From an uncultured Rhodospirillaceae bacterium (GTDB lineage Bacteria > Pseudomonadota > Alphaproteobacteria > UBA8366), in assembly GCA_913043025.1 (NCBI GenBank), contig CAJWLM010000011.1, forward strand, positions 50,359-114,358: a DNA stretch of 64,000 nucleotides. The letters are read 5' to 3'. The translations under genes and the position numbers were made by a program. Below, piece by piece: positions 12,524-21,814 of this stretch. Each line of letters begins with the position of its first letter. Positions within the stretch are counted from its first letter, which is position 1. Below the pieces are notes generated by a model, which was given only the letters and a program-made list of their open reading frames with translations, was not told where the DNA came from and made no database searches.

Positions 12524-13260
12524 CTACAAACGAAGCTTTTTCTATTGCGGGATATGAAGCTCTAATCAAAGGTTTGCTTGAACATGGATATGAGGTTCGA
12601 GATTTTTCTGATGCTGACCCCTCACAACCCCACCTCGTGTTAAGACATGACATAGATATGAGTCTAGAAGCTGCAGTTGAGATTGCACAGGTGGAAAGAC
12701 GGCTTGGCATTTCTGCCCACTATTTTGTTTTACTGCGGACTGAAATGTACAATGTTTTTTCCAAAAATGGATTGCGGGCGGTAGAGACTATCTTGAGCCA
12801 TGGACATAAGATTGGTCTCCATTTCGATGCGTCCCTATACGAAAATGATGAGTTCGAGGATGCAGCTGAGTGGGAGGTCGGTTGTCTACAATGTGCAACC
12901 GGCTGCGAAGTTGAAATGATAAGTTTCCACCGTCCCAAGAAATCTTTACTTGGGCGGAAAAAGTCACTGGCTGGTCTTCGCCATGCTTATCAGCCGCGTT
13001 TTTTTAACGAAATGGCATACTGTTCAGACTCTCGCGGCCACTGGGCATACGGCCACCCGCAAAGTCTAAAGACAGTGAGGGAAAGACACTCTTTGCAATT
13101 ACTCACCCACCCGATATGGTGGACAAAGAATGACAATACCAATCCTGTTTCAAGGCTGGACCAATTTGCCGACGACCGGCACCTATATTTACGCAAGGAG
13201 CTTGGCCGTAATTGCGAGCCCTATGGTCATGCCTATCCTCACTTATTCGATGCCGATTGA
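12520..13260 (+). CDS. Polysaccharide-deacetylase-like protein
   Basis: A 246-residue soluble protein with features of a NodB-type barrel: LRHDID at 41-46 (candidate metal/catalytic Asp pair), HKIGLHFDAS around 96-104, and later histidine-rich segments SFHRPKK and LLTHPIWW. This matches deacetylase-like proteins often seen in surface-polysaccharide clusters, usually unnamed. It could remove an acetyl group from a glycan intermediate; the canonical NodB order of motifs is only partly present, so the reaction is uncertain. It overlaps the asparagine-synthase-like gene by 4 nt. Confidence 0.65.
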   Translation: MTTNEAFSIAGYEALIKGLLEHGYEVRDFSDADPSQPHLVLRHDIDMSLEAAVEIAQVERRLGISAHYFVLLRTEMYNVFSKNGLRAVETILSHGHKIGLHFDASLYENDEFEDAAEWEVGCLQCATGCEVEMISFHRPKKSLLGRKKSLAGLRHAYQPRFFNEMAYCSDSRGHWAYGHPQSLKTVRERHSLQLLTHPIWWTKNDNTNPVSRLDQFADDRHLYLRKELGRNCEPYGHAYPHLFDAD

Positions 13261-13297
13261 AAAAGGCATCTGCAAAATATTCTTTAAGGGTAATTGA

Positions 13298-15019
13298 ATG
13301 AGCCTGCCAACGTATATCTTAGGTATCCATGATGGACATAACTGTGGTGCGAGTCTTTCTCGCAATGGTAAAATCGTGGCATCAGTTTCTGAGGAGCGCT
13401 TGAGTCGATGCAAAAATGAGGTCGGATATCCTGCTAAATCCATCGAAGAAGTCCTGCGCATTGAAGGTATTGGGAGTGAAGACCTTTCAGAGGTTGCCTA
13501 CGCTTCACTTTTTATGCACCAAAAGTCGTACCTTACAGAATTGGAGAGTTGGTATTGTGTCGGGATCGAGGAACAACGTGCCGATTTTGCAAAACCGCGC
13601 GAATATCAGAAGGTAATCTTTGAACAGCGCAAAACAGCGCGTATAGAAGCTGTATGCAACCACTTGAGTATTCCGTCGGCCAAAGTATTCTTCGTCGAAC
13701 ATCACCTTGCGCATCTCACCGCCGCATACTTTACTGCGCCCGATGTTTCTTTGGGCCAAAGAATTCTTGGATTAACTTGCGACGGTGCCGGCGATGGACT
13801 TGCAGGGTCCGTTTCGGTATGCGCCGGCAATAAGATTGAACGTGTCGGAACCATCGACCGCCATGCCTCTCTAGGCAAGATATATTCCCGTGTCACAATG
13901 CTTTTAGGAATGACACCTTGGGAGCACGAGTACAAACTCATGGGCATGGCTCCATATGCGGATCCTGAAAGAGCCGATATAGCAGCTGGTACTTTTCGTA
14001 AACTTCTAAAGCTTTCGGATGATAAGACTACATTCGTTCAAAACAGTGAAATATCAATGAATTACTGCTACAATGTGTTGCGCGAATCCTTTGAACGCAT
14101 TCGCTTCGATACTTTAGCAGGCGCAACCCAACTCTTTACGGAGGAAATGCTAGTTAATTGGGTGCGTGGGTGTATCAAGAAAACTGGCATCAGCGACATT
14201 GTCGCAGGTGGTGGTGTATTCATGAACGTTAAGGCCAATATGCTCATTGCACAATTGCCTGAGGTGACTAGTTTTTACGTGATGCCAAGCGGTGCTGATG
14301 AATCACTTTCTATTGGTGCATGCCTTCACCGATATTATTATCAAAACGACAAAACCGATCATAGTGAGAGTGTTTTCGAAAATCTTTACCTCGGTGGTGA
14401 ATTCACTAAAAAACAAGAAGAACGGGCAATTGCGGAAATATGCGGTGGCAATATAGAGGTTACGGAGCTGGAGAATGTTGATGGTGTAGTTGCTGACTTG
14501 CTGGCCGAAGGTGAAGTCGTGGCACGCGCGCGAGGGAAAATGGAATGGGGTGCCCGCGCGCTTGGTAATCGTTCGATCCTTGTAAGCGGACATGATTACC
14601 GCGTCGTTGATCAGCTTAATCAGGCAATTAAACAGCGTGATTTCTGGATGCCCTTTGCGCCGTCCGTGCTTGAGGAGAGCGCCCATCGATACTTTAGCGA
14701 CCCAAAAAACCTGAGGCCCTATTTCATGACACACACATTTGAAACAAATAACGAAGGTCGTGACCATCTATCGGCCGGGACTCACCCGCGCGACCACACA
14801 ATTCGAGCTCAGGTAGTTACAGAGAAAGCTAATCCTGATTATCATGGTCTTCTTACTTCCTTTGAAATGAAGACTGGACGCGGCGGTTTAGTGAATACAT
14901 CATTCAATCTACATGGAGAGCCGATAGTCCACTCACCAGAAGATGCTATTCGTGTACTAAGGAAATCAGGCTTAAGACATCTAGCCCTGGGGCATTTTCT
15001 TTTGAGCAAAACAACCTAA
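13298..15019 (+). CDS. NodU/CmcH-family carbamoyltransferase
   Basis: Predicted O-carbamoyltransferase using carbamoyl phosphate and ATP. The 573-residue length and two-domain plan fit NodU, CmcH and TobZ. The N-terminal Kae1/ASKHA-like domain begins GIHDGHNCGASL and has the metal-binding HHLAH at 135-139. It also has EHEYKLMGMAPYA and AGGGVFMNVKAN. The C-terminal domain has GKMEWGARALGNRSI and TSFNLHGEPIVHSP. In this cluster the likely acceptor is a hydroxyl on the Pse-containing glycan. A possible ribosome site AAGGGTAAT precedes the ATG. Confidence 0.88.
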   Translation: MSLPTYILGIHDGHNCGASLSRNGKIVASVSEERLSRCKNEVGYPAKSIEEVLRIEGIGSEDLSEVAYASLFMHQKSYLTELESWYCVGIEEQRADFAKPREYQKVIFEQRKTARIEAVCNHLSIPSAKVFFVEHHLAHLTAAYFTAPDVSLGQRILGLTCDGAGDGLAGSVSVCAGNKIERVGTIDRHASLGKIYSRVTMLLGMTPWEHEYKLMGMAPYADPERADIAAGTFRKLLKLSDDKTTFVQNSEISMNYCYNVLRESFERIRFDTLAGATQLFTEEMLVNWVRGCIKKTGISDIVAGGGVFMNVKANMLIAQLPEVTSFYVMPSGADESLSIGACLHRYYYQNDKTDHSESVFENLYLGGEFTKKQEERAIAEICGGNIEVTELENVDGVVADLLAEGEVVARARGKMEWGARALGNRSILVSGHDYRVVDQLNQAIKQRDFWMPFAPSVLEESAHRYFSDPKNLRPYFMTHTFETNNEGRDHLSAGTHPRDHTIRAQVVTEKANPDYHGLLTSFEMKTGRGGLVNTSFNLHGEPIVHSPEDAIRVLRKSGLRHLALGHFLLSKTT

Positions 15020-15050
15020 ACCTATAACAATTCGGAAACCATATCCGGAT

Positions 15051-15857
15051 ATGCGAATACACCTTTTCACGACCGACCCAAGCGGACTGCAGCTAGAAAA
15101 TATGCTCCCTTCTGGTGTTGAACTATCTTGTGTCATCATTCCTCAAAACAGACGCAGATCAGAAAAAGTAGCTAATGTCGTAGAATTATGCCGAAAGTCA
15201 AATATTGAAGTTTTTGAGCACAAACGCGGAGAAGTATTGCCTAATACGCTACCAATAGCTGAACGTGCGATATCTTGGCTCTACTCACAAATCATTAGTA
15301 AAAAAGATTTAGAGCGTTACCCTCGGGGCATTTTGAACATGCATGGTGGAAAAATTCCTGATTACCGTGGTGCCAGTGTGATGCAATGGCAAATCATTAA
15401 TGATGAAAAAGAACTTGGTATTACATGGCACGAAATAGTTGAAGAAGTAGATGCTGGGCCAATATGGGCTGAAACAGCAATCCCCATTAAAGAGTATGCC
15501 ACGGCATTTGAATTGCGGAACGACATGATTCATGCCGGGGTCACTCTTTTTAAAAAGGCATGGCTTAATTCAACATCGAAAAATTTCATCCCACGCAAAC
15601 CTGATCTTCGTACAGGGAGGGTATGGCCCAACCGCCAACCAAAGGATGGCTTTTTAACTTCTGAATTTACTGCTAGAGAATTCAGAAATACGGTCAGAGC
15701 ACTAAGTCCTCCTTGGCCACCCGCGACAATTGAAATAGGTGGAAAAATCGTAGCGATAAACAGCGTATCTAACATGCCGGCTCATGATCGCATTCCTCAC
15801 AAAACTGCAGACGGTGAAACACTGTATCTTGATATATACGATGTTGGGGCACAATGA
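15051..15857 (+). CDS. Methionyl-tRNA-formyltransferase-like sugar formyltransferase
   Basis: A 268-residue formyltransferase-fold protein that, unlike the gene at 8208, keeps the whole catalytic set: N96 and H98 in NMHGGKIPDYRG and D134 in EEVDAGPI. Family members use 10-formyl-tetrahydrofolate to formylate amino groups of nucleotide sugars or tRNA-bound methionine. The C-terminal part (about 200-268) resembles the short FMT C-terminal domain. The tRNA enzyme normally lies beside def and is longer, so a sugar substrate is more likely here. It overlaps the WbqC-family gene by 4 nt. Confidence 0.82.
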   Translation: MRIHLFTTDPSGLQLENMLPSGVELSCVIIPQNRRRSEKVANVVELCRKSNIEVFEHKRGEVLPNTLPIAERAISWLYSQIISKKDLERYPRGILNMHGGKIPDYRGASVMQWQIINDEKELGITWHEIVEEVDAGPIWAETAIPIKEYATAFELRNDMIHAGVTLFKKAWLNSTSKNFIPRKPDLRTGRVWPNRQPKDGFLTSEFTAREFRNTVRALSPPWPPATIEIGGKIVAINSVSNMPAHDRIPHKTADGETLYLDIYDVGAQ

Positions 15858-16549
15858 GAGTTGTAGCTATCCACCAACCAAATTATCTTCCGTGGCTTGG
15901 TTACTTCGCAAAAATTTCTGAGGCCGACGAGTTCGTTTTTCTTGATGATGTGCAATACAGCAAAAATAGCTATATCAACAGGGTCAAAGTTCTGCACGCG
16001 GACAAACCGCGTTGGCTTACCGTGCCAGTATCATTTAGATATGGTGATACCATCGATAATGTCATGCCCGCCCAGGGTGATTGGGTGCGACGGCATATTG
16101 ATGGGCTCAAGGGTTTTTATCAAAAATCACCTTTTTTCGGCGAGATCTGGAGCGATATCAAGGATATTTACTGTGAACTACCGTGCGACTCCCTAGCCTC
16201 CATTAACATTGAACTAATCGAACGGCTCAGTTCATTATTAAAACTTAGCTGCACGTTCAAACGTTCATCGTCAATGGTCTTAGGCGACCTTGTGGGCGAT
16301 AAACGTCTTGCCAAGATCGTTAGTATACTCGCACCCGGCGGTAAATATCTCTCAGGAGAAGGAGGTGATAATTATCAAGATAAAACAACATTTTCCAGCG
16401 CAGGAATTTCGCTGACGTACAGGGCTTTCGTCAATCCTGCATATACTCAGAGTTCAGATCAATTTGTTTCCGGACTATCAGTAATAGACGCAGCCTTTCA
16501 CCTTGGCTGGACGGCCACCGCTAAAATGTTATCACAAAATAGAACTTAA
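15854..16549 (+). CDS. WbqC-family protein
   Basis: A 231-residue protein starting VVAIHQPNYLPWLGYFAKI, the hallmark of the WbqC family found in O-antigen and capsule clusters. Further typical segments are FLDDVQYSKNSYINR and the C-terminal LSVIDAAFHLG. The family is linked to polysaccharide biosynthesis but a general biochemical role is not settled; it has been suggested to act on sugar amino groups. Its position just after a formyltransferase and before two glycosyltransferases fits a decoration role. It is coupled to the upstream gene by a 4-nt overlap. Confidence 0.85.
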   Translation: MRVVAIHQPNYLPWLGYFAKISEADEFVFLDDVQYSKNSYINRVKVLHADKPRWLTVPVSFRYGDTIDNVMPAQGDWVRRHIDGLKGFYQKSPFFGEIWSDIKDIYCELPCDSLASINIELIERLSSLLKLSCTFKRSSSMVLGDLVGDKRLAKIVSILAPGGKYLSGEGGDNYQDKTTFSSAGISLTYRAFVNPAYTQSSDQFVSGLSVIDAAFHLGWTATAKMLSQNRT

Positions 16550-16551
16550 TC

Positions 16552-17730
16552 GTGAAAAAACTTAGAGTGCTTTGTCTTGACATTGAGGGCGGCTTCGGAG
16601 GGTCCTCGCGAAGCCTATATGAAAGTATTGCGCATATAGACCGAACCAAACTAGATTTATCCATCTGGTGCAAGGCTGCAGGACCAATCCAAGATAAATA
16701 TAGGAATCTCGGCGCAACAGTTACAGTTCAGTCAAAAATGCCAAAGGTCTCCTCTCTGCCCAAGTTAAGCAGAAATATAATAGTCTACCTGCGTTTCATA
16801 TCTGATTGGGTCAAGTCTCGATATTTTCGGAAAAAACTATTGGAGGCATCGCGAATTGCCGATGTGGTCCACTTCAATCATGAGTCTTTATTTTGGTTAG
16901 CTCGGTGGCTAAAACCACGCACCAATGCCAAACTTTCGATGCATATTCGCACCAACCTCTACGGCACGATCTTTTGCCGGTTTCAAATTAGATGCATAGC
17001 AAAAACCATGCACAAATTGATATTTATTACTGAGAATGAACGATCCACGCTTGAACGTATTACTGGCTTACCAATAACCGGTAACATAATCCACAATATT
17101 GTTGATCTAAAACAACACAAACCCCACATCCTAGTTCCATCGGATGATCGGTTTAAAGTAGCCAGCTTATCTAATTTTGCATGGGTTCGCGGGGTGGATC
17201 GCTGTGCAGAAATTGCCCGCGCATTAAAGGATCAAGGGCGGAACGATATTTTATTTATTCTCGCGGGTAATATGTACATGCCGCGTACATTGCCGGGCCC
17301 TTGCGGAAGAGCAGCTCGAGAGGGTAAAAAATTCGATGATTTTATTACTGAATGCGGCCTCTCTGATATGTTTGTTTTTTTGGGGCACGTAATTGACCCA
17401 GAAAACGTACTCGCGTCCTGCAACGCGCTGATCAAGCCAACCCGGGAGTCGAACCCTTGGGGTCGCGATATCCTAGAAGGCCTTGCAGCAGGGAAACCCG
17501 TCATATCAGTAGGCACGTATGACAAATTTGTCGAAGACGGTGTGACCGGTTTTTTAAATCATGATTTTGATGCCGGAGCAGTTGCAGCGAATATAATATC
17601 GCTGGCAGATAATCCTGTATTGGAAAAAAAAATGGGCGCAGCTGGACGCAAGCGCGTGGCAGAACTGTGTAATGGGAAAGCGCGAGCAAATGAGTTGCTC
17701 ATAGCTTGGCAAAGCACGGTAGCCGGATGA
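16552..17730 (+). CDS. GT4-like glycosyltransferase
   Basis: A 392-residue GT-B glycosyltransferase. The N-terminal half has a glycine-rich segment (EGGFGGSSRSLYE) and the C-terminal half carries the nucleotide-sugar site with the ExxxxxxxE pattern in ESNPWGRDILEGLAAGKPVI. It probably adds a sugar to the lipid-linked repeat unit on the cytoplasmic face. The start is GTG 16552, two nt after the WbqC-family stop; no ATG lies nearby. It overlaps the next glycosyltransferase by 4 nt. Confidence 0.85.
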   Translation: MKKLRVLCLDIEGGFGGSSRSLYESIAHIDRTKLDLSIWCKAAGPIQDKYRNLGATVTVQSKMPKVSSLPKLSRNIIVYLRFISDWVKSRYFRKKLLEASRIADVVHFNHESLFWLARWLKPRTNAKLSMHIRTNLYGTIFCRFQIRCIAKTMHKLIFITENERSTLERITGLPITGNIIHNIVDLKQHKPHILVPSDDRFKVASLSNFAWVRGVDRCAEIARALKDQGRNDILFILAGNMYMPRTLPGPCGRAAREGKKFDDFITECGLSDMFVFLGHVIDPENVLASCNALIKPTRESNPWGRDILEGLAAGKPVISVGTYDKFVEDGVTGFLNHDFDAGAVAANIISLADNPVLEKKMGAAGRKRVAELCNGKARANELLIAWQSTVAG

Positions 17731-18800
17731 AATATAAAATAGTTTTTTTAGTGCCTTCGTTTGCAGGAGGCGGAGCCGAGCGAGTAATTATTATGCTTGC
17801 AAATAGCCTTGACCGAAATCGTTACATCCCTTCGATCATTGCGCTAGATGCGAAAGGTCCCCTCCAAAATCTCATCGCCAACGATGTTGCAGTTGTTAAT
17901 CTTGGACGCCCGAGATTACGTTATGCTATCAAACGCTTAATTAAGGAGATTCGAAAGATAAAGCCCTACGCCGTTGTCCCAACTATGGGCTATCTGAATC
18001 TTTGTATCCTTTCAATATGGAAGAGCATTGGCTCTGATATTAAAGTAATAGTAAGAGAAGCAAATGCGGTAGATGTTACGGTGAAGGCAATTAGATTACC
18101 GTTCCTTGCCCAGTTTCTTTATCGCTACCTTTACCCTCGCGCGACACATGTAATTGCTCCAAGCCAGCTTATCGCAAAAGAACTGCGTGAAAGGTGGAAA
18201 GTGTCCGGTGAAAAGTTAGTAGTTTTACCTAATCCGGTCGATACAAAATGGGTCCGCAGTCAAGCTAACAAAATCAAACGCTATCCCGGAAAGGGAAGGC
18301 GGTTTGTCGCATCGGGCCGACTTGTTGACCAAAAAGGATTCGACCGCCTAATCGCTTGGTTGCGAAATATGCCGCCTGATACTCATGTTACAATATTTGG
18401 TGAAGGGCATATGAGAGATTCCTTAATTGCCCAAGCTAATGAAATGAAGGTCATGAAACAGCTTCGGTTCGCCGGTTTCATAAATAATCCATGGGGTTTC
18501 TACGCGGGTGCAGATGCTTTTTTACTCACATCGCGATGGGAGGGTATGTCGAATGCGTCGCTAGAAGCGCTTGCAGTGGGGACCCCTATAATTGGAACAC
18601 CACAAGCAGGCGGTCTTAAGGAAGTCGCAACTCAGACTTCTCCTCAAGCAATAACACTTGCCGAGCCGGGAATGGATTTCGTGAATGCGTTAATGCAGGT
18701 GCCTATATCAATTCCGAGCAAATTACGTCCGAGTTTACTCCCTGTTTCCTATTCATTGGAACGTGCTAATAAGAAATTTGAAGAAGTTTTAGTTTCTTAA
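17727..18800 (+). CDS. GT4-family glycosyltransferase
   Basis: A 357-residue GT-B retaining-type glycosyltransferase. It has the N-terminal motif SFAGGGAERVI, the linker-adjacent FVASGRLVDQKGFDRLI and the donor-site glutamates in SRWEGMSNASLEALAVGTPII. It likely extends the surface glycan with the preceding transferase. ATG 17727 overlaps the previous stop (ATGA); an in-frame ATG 21 nt upstream is less likely. It is the last gene of the cluster: a strong hairpin terminator lies 26 bp after the stop. Confidence 0.87.
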   Translation: MKYKIVFLVPSFAGGGAERVIIMLANSLDRNRYIPSIIALDAKGPLQNLIANDVAVVNLGRPRLRYAIKRLIKEIRKIKPYAVVPTMGYLNLCILSIWKSIGSDIKVIVREANAVDVTVKAIRLPFLAQFLYRYLYPRATHVIAPSQLIAKELRERWKVSGEKLVVLPNPVDTKWVRSQANKIKRYPGKGRRFVASGRLVDQKGFDRLIAWLRNMPPDTHVTIFGEGHMRDSLIAQANEMKVMKQLRFAGFINNPWGFYAGADAFLLTSRWEGMSNASLEALAVGTPIIGTPQAGGLKEVATQTSPQAITLAEPGMDFVNALMQVPISIPSKLRPSLLPVSYSLERANKKFEEVLVS

Positions 18801-18825
18801 AGTTTGATAACCATCGATACATGCA

Positions 18826-18850
18826 TGCCCCGGCCAATCGGGGCATTTTG
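18826..18850 (+). terminator. Rho-independent terminator of the glycan cluster
   Basis: An 8-bp perfect stem ATGCCCCG/CGGGGCAT (18826-18833 and 18840-18847) with a 6-nt loop is followed by TTT. It lies 26 bp after the last glycosyltransferase and before the ribosome site of the next gene, so it separates the two transcription units. Confidence 0.75.
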
Positions 18851-18932
18851 CTTTCTGAAGTCTTTGGCCCATAATAAAACCGAATTTAATTGCTATTTTT
18901 GGTGTACACTTCGTACAACTCGGGAGACAGAC

Positions 18933-19832
18933 ATGGAAAAAATAACCACAAAGTTACGGAAATTATTAGCAGGCGATGATTTCTTATACATGCCGGCCGC
19001 ATATTATCCACTTTGCGCCCTTGTAGCACAACAAATTGGGCTAAAAACAGCTTACGTGGGTGGGTACGTCACAGGTGGCTCTAAAGCGGTCTCGGAACCC
19101 CTGTTATCAATGAGTGAACAAGTAAACGTTGCTGGTGAAATTGCCCAAAGCTGTTCTATCCCCATTATCGCTGACGCTGGTGCTGGCTTTGGTGAACCAC
19201 TTCATTGCATGCGGACCGTGAGAGAATTTATTAGTGCAGGCGTTGCTGGTGTGCACATAGAAGACCAACTCTATCCAAAACGAGCGCATTATCATAAATA
19301 TGTAGCTCATGCAATTCCAGCCGATGAGTTTGCATACAAAATTCGTTATGCTTGCCGTGAACGCGACACGAAAGATCCCGATTTTGTAGTAATAGTACGT
19401 TCAGATACCTGCCGGTTTGAGGGGTTTGGTGAAGCCGTCAAACGCGTCAACATGGGTGCAGAGGAAGGTGCTGACATGGGACTTATATTCCCAACTAATC
19501 ACGAAGAGGCTGTGCAGGCACCAAAGGAATGCGCCATCCCTATGGTTTACGTGCAAAGCCGCGGCAATCGAGATGGGAGACCGTTATATGGTAATAATGA
19601 ACTCCGGGATATGGGTTACAAGGCATGCATTGATGCACAACTCTGGTTAACGGTGAGTTTCCATCATGCAAAAAAGGCTCTGGAAGAAATTCATGCGACG
19701 GGAAGTTATACCGGTATGACCGACGCCGAAAATATTTCGGCACGCCAGGGTATCGAGGACGCTATCGGGCTAGAGGACTATTATCTCATCGAAGAAGAAA
19801 CCGTCGAAGAAAAAAAATGGGGTAAACGTTGA
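18933..19832 (+). CDS. Isocitrate lyase/PEP mutase-superfamily protein
   Basis: A 299-residue TIM-barrel protein of the isocitrate lyase/PEP mutase superfamily. It has IADAGAGFGEP (81-89) where methylisocitrate lyases have a DxDTGxG metal loop, and IEDQLYPKRAHYH (109-121) where lyases have IEDQ followed by a KR-Cys-Gly-His loop. The catalytic Cys is therefore absent. Members without it include oxaloacetate decarboxylases and phosphonate-bond enzymes, so the reaction is open. The start at 18933 has a good ribosome site GGGAG at 18922-18926; an earlier in-frame ATG would run through the terminator hairpin. Confidence 0.78.
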   Translation: MEKITTKLRKLLAGDDFLYMPAAYYPLCALVAQQIGLKTAYVGGYVTGGSKAVSEPLLSMSEQVNVAGEIAQSCSIPIIADAGAGFGEPLHCMRTVREFISAGVAGVHIEDQLYPKRAHYHKYVAHAIPADEFAYKIRYACRERDTKDPDFVVIVRSDTCRFEGFGEAVKRVNMGAEEGADMGLIFPTNHEEAVQAPKECAIPMVYVQSRGNRDGRPLYGNNELRDMGYKACIDAQLWLTVSFHHAKKALEEIHATGSYTGMTDAENISARQGIEDAIGLEDYYLIEEETVEEKKWGKR

Positions 19833-20166
19833 TAGGTAGTGACAGATGATCCGTTAAAGTAGCAAAAATGAAATCATTCCGGCACAGAGCGCTGAATTGC
19901 CTAAAAACGTCATTTGATTTGAAGTGAATTCCTATTAAAGACCGAATTAAGGCTAACCACTGTAAAATATTGTTTCCGGCAAACCCTACAAAAATATCTT
20001 TCACTATTTACAATAGGAAATGCAGTTCGCGACTGGTGAATATAAGAGAGGGCATGTCATAGACGCTTCATTTTAGCATATCAGCCCAATGTGATACCTC
20101 ATTTAGCTCAGTGTAAGCGCTACTAATTATTTCTAGTATATTGCCTAAATCCCGAAAGACATTGAT
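19833..20166. other. Intergenic region, nothing convincing
   Basis: This 334-bp gap separates the isocitrate-lyase-like gene and the exporter. It is AT-rich, with no open frame having credible composition, no strong hairpin and no recognisable operator. The exporter promoter probably lies here. Confidence 0.5.
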
Positions 20167-21690
20167 TTGAAAACCGTTAAAAATGGCGAAGTTGCAAGTG
20201 GAAACCCTGTCCAATTATTATTTCTGACAATTGGTGTATGCCTTGCTTCAGGCATGCAGTCGATGGACACTTTTCTATCTGGCATTGCCTTACCCAAAAT
20301 GATGGGGAGCTTCTCTACCTCTCACGATGAGATTTCTTGGGTCCTGACCGCGTACCTAATTGCTGTTGCTGTTTTTACTCCACTCACGGCTTGGTTAGGC
20401 CGACGCTTTGGGCGAAAGCGAGTACTACTTATCGGTATCGTCGGTTTCGTAATCGCCTCAACATTTGCAGGACGTTCTGAAAACTTGTTAGAGATCGTGG
20501 TCTGTAGGTTCGTACAAGGAATTTTTGGTGCCCCACTAGTGCCGGTTGCTCAGCAAATCTTGTTGGATGCCTGGCCCAAAGAACGGCATAATATTGCACT
20601 TGGCTGGTTTAGTGTAGGCATGATGGTGGGTCTGATTGTTGGTCCAGTTCTAGGCGGTTTCCTAACCGAGTTTTATAGTTGGCGTTGGAACTACTACGTC
20701 AATATACCAGGCGGCGTTACGGCATTCGTACTTATATTTTTTTTCGTGCGTGAAAATGATTCCGATAAAACTCGTAATTTTGACCTGACAGGTTTTCTCC
20801 TTCTGGGCACCTTTCTGATCTGCCTTCAGTGGGTATTGGACCGCGGCCAAAAGCAGTCGTGGTTTCAATCTAATGAAATAATAATAGCCGCTGCCGTCGC
20901 AGGATGTGCGCTGTATCTATTCATAATTCATATCTTCACTGCGCGTCGACCATTTGTCGATCCCTCACTCTTTAAAGACCGTAATTTTACGATTTGTTCA
21001 TCATATTTGATTCTTAATGGCATAATGATGTTTGGCTTTATCGCATTATTTCCTGCTTTGCTGCAGAACTATATGGGCTATCCAGTCCTTGATTCTGGAT
21101 TAATCCTAACCCCACGGGGTATTGCAACCATGTTTGCTTCAGTTTTTGTTGGGCATATTCTTGCCCGGATTGGCCCAAAACCACTGATAGTTACTGCAAG
21201 CATACTAATGGGCACCTCGTTCTTTTTTCTTGCACGTATTACACCAGACATAGATCCAACGAGCTTAGTCTTCTTGATTGCACTTCAAGGAGTCAGCTTT
21301 GGTTTCTTCTCAACAACTTTAACTGCCTCAGCTTATGCTAATTTACCCAATGAGTTACGACCTGATGCCACCGCTTTTCAAGCATTATCGAGGCGTATCG
21401 GCGCAAGCATAGGAGTTTCAGTTCTTGTTGCTCAACTTCTTCGGTATCAACAAACTAATCGTGCAATGCTCGGCGAAAATATATCCCCATATAACGAACG
21501 TTTTCGCCACATGGCCCTGCCCGAAGACTTAAATATGTTAGACCAATCTGGGCTTCACGCATTTGGGAAAATGATTAACGAGCAGGCGGAGTTTATAGCA
21601 TTCTTAGATTGCTTCAACTTTCTCGTTTGGGTTTGTTTATTCACGGCTGTCGGTGCTTTTTTTATTAAATCTACAAAGAAAAAAACATGA
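20167..21690 (+). CDS. MFS exporter, DHA2 (EmrB/QacA-like) family
   Basis: A 507-residue inner-membrane drug:H+ antiporter-like protein with about 14 predicted helices. The signature region after helix 2 reads PLTAWLGRRFGRKRVLL, followed by RFVQGIFGAPLVPVAQ (motif B) and GPVLGGFLTEFYSWRWNYYVN (motif C plus the EmrB-type segment). It exports an unknown compound. No EmrA-like membrane-fusion partner is adjacent. The start is TTG 20167, because the next ATG would remove part of helix 1; a weak GAAAG lies upstream. Confidence 0.85.
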   Translation: MKTVKNGEVASGNPVQLLFLTIGVCLASGMQSMDTFLSGIALPKMMGSFSTSHDEISWVLTAYLIAVAVFTPLTAWLGRRFGRKRVLLIGIVGFVIASTFAGRSENLLEIVVCRFVQGIFGAPLVPVAQQILLDAWPKERHNIALGWFSVGMMVGLIVGPVLGGFLTEFYSWRWNYYVNIPGGVTAFVLIFFFVRENDSDKTRNFDLTGFLLLGTFLICLQWVLDRGQKQSWFQSNEIIIAAAVAGCALYLFIIHIFTARRPFVDPSLFKDRNFTICSSYLILNGIMMFGFIALFPALLQNYMGYPVLDSGLILTPRGIATMFASVFVGHILARIGPKPLIVTASILMGTSFFFLARITPDIDPTSLVFLIALQGVSFGFFSTTLTASAYANLPNELRPDATAFQALSRRIGASIGVSVLVAQLLRYQQTNRAMLGENISPYNERFRHMALPEDLNMLDQSGLHAFGKMINEQAEFIAFLDCFNFLVWVCLFTAVGAFFIKSTKKKT

Positions 21691-21814
21691 TACCCTTTCG
21701 CTATCAGCCCTAGTAAAATATGCGATTCTATGTACGGAATTTACCAGTAAAGTTTGGTTTTAAAAAAACTCTAAGTTGATTAATTGTTAGTATCCACAAC
21801 ACTACCGGCCTACT

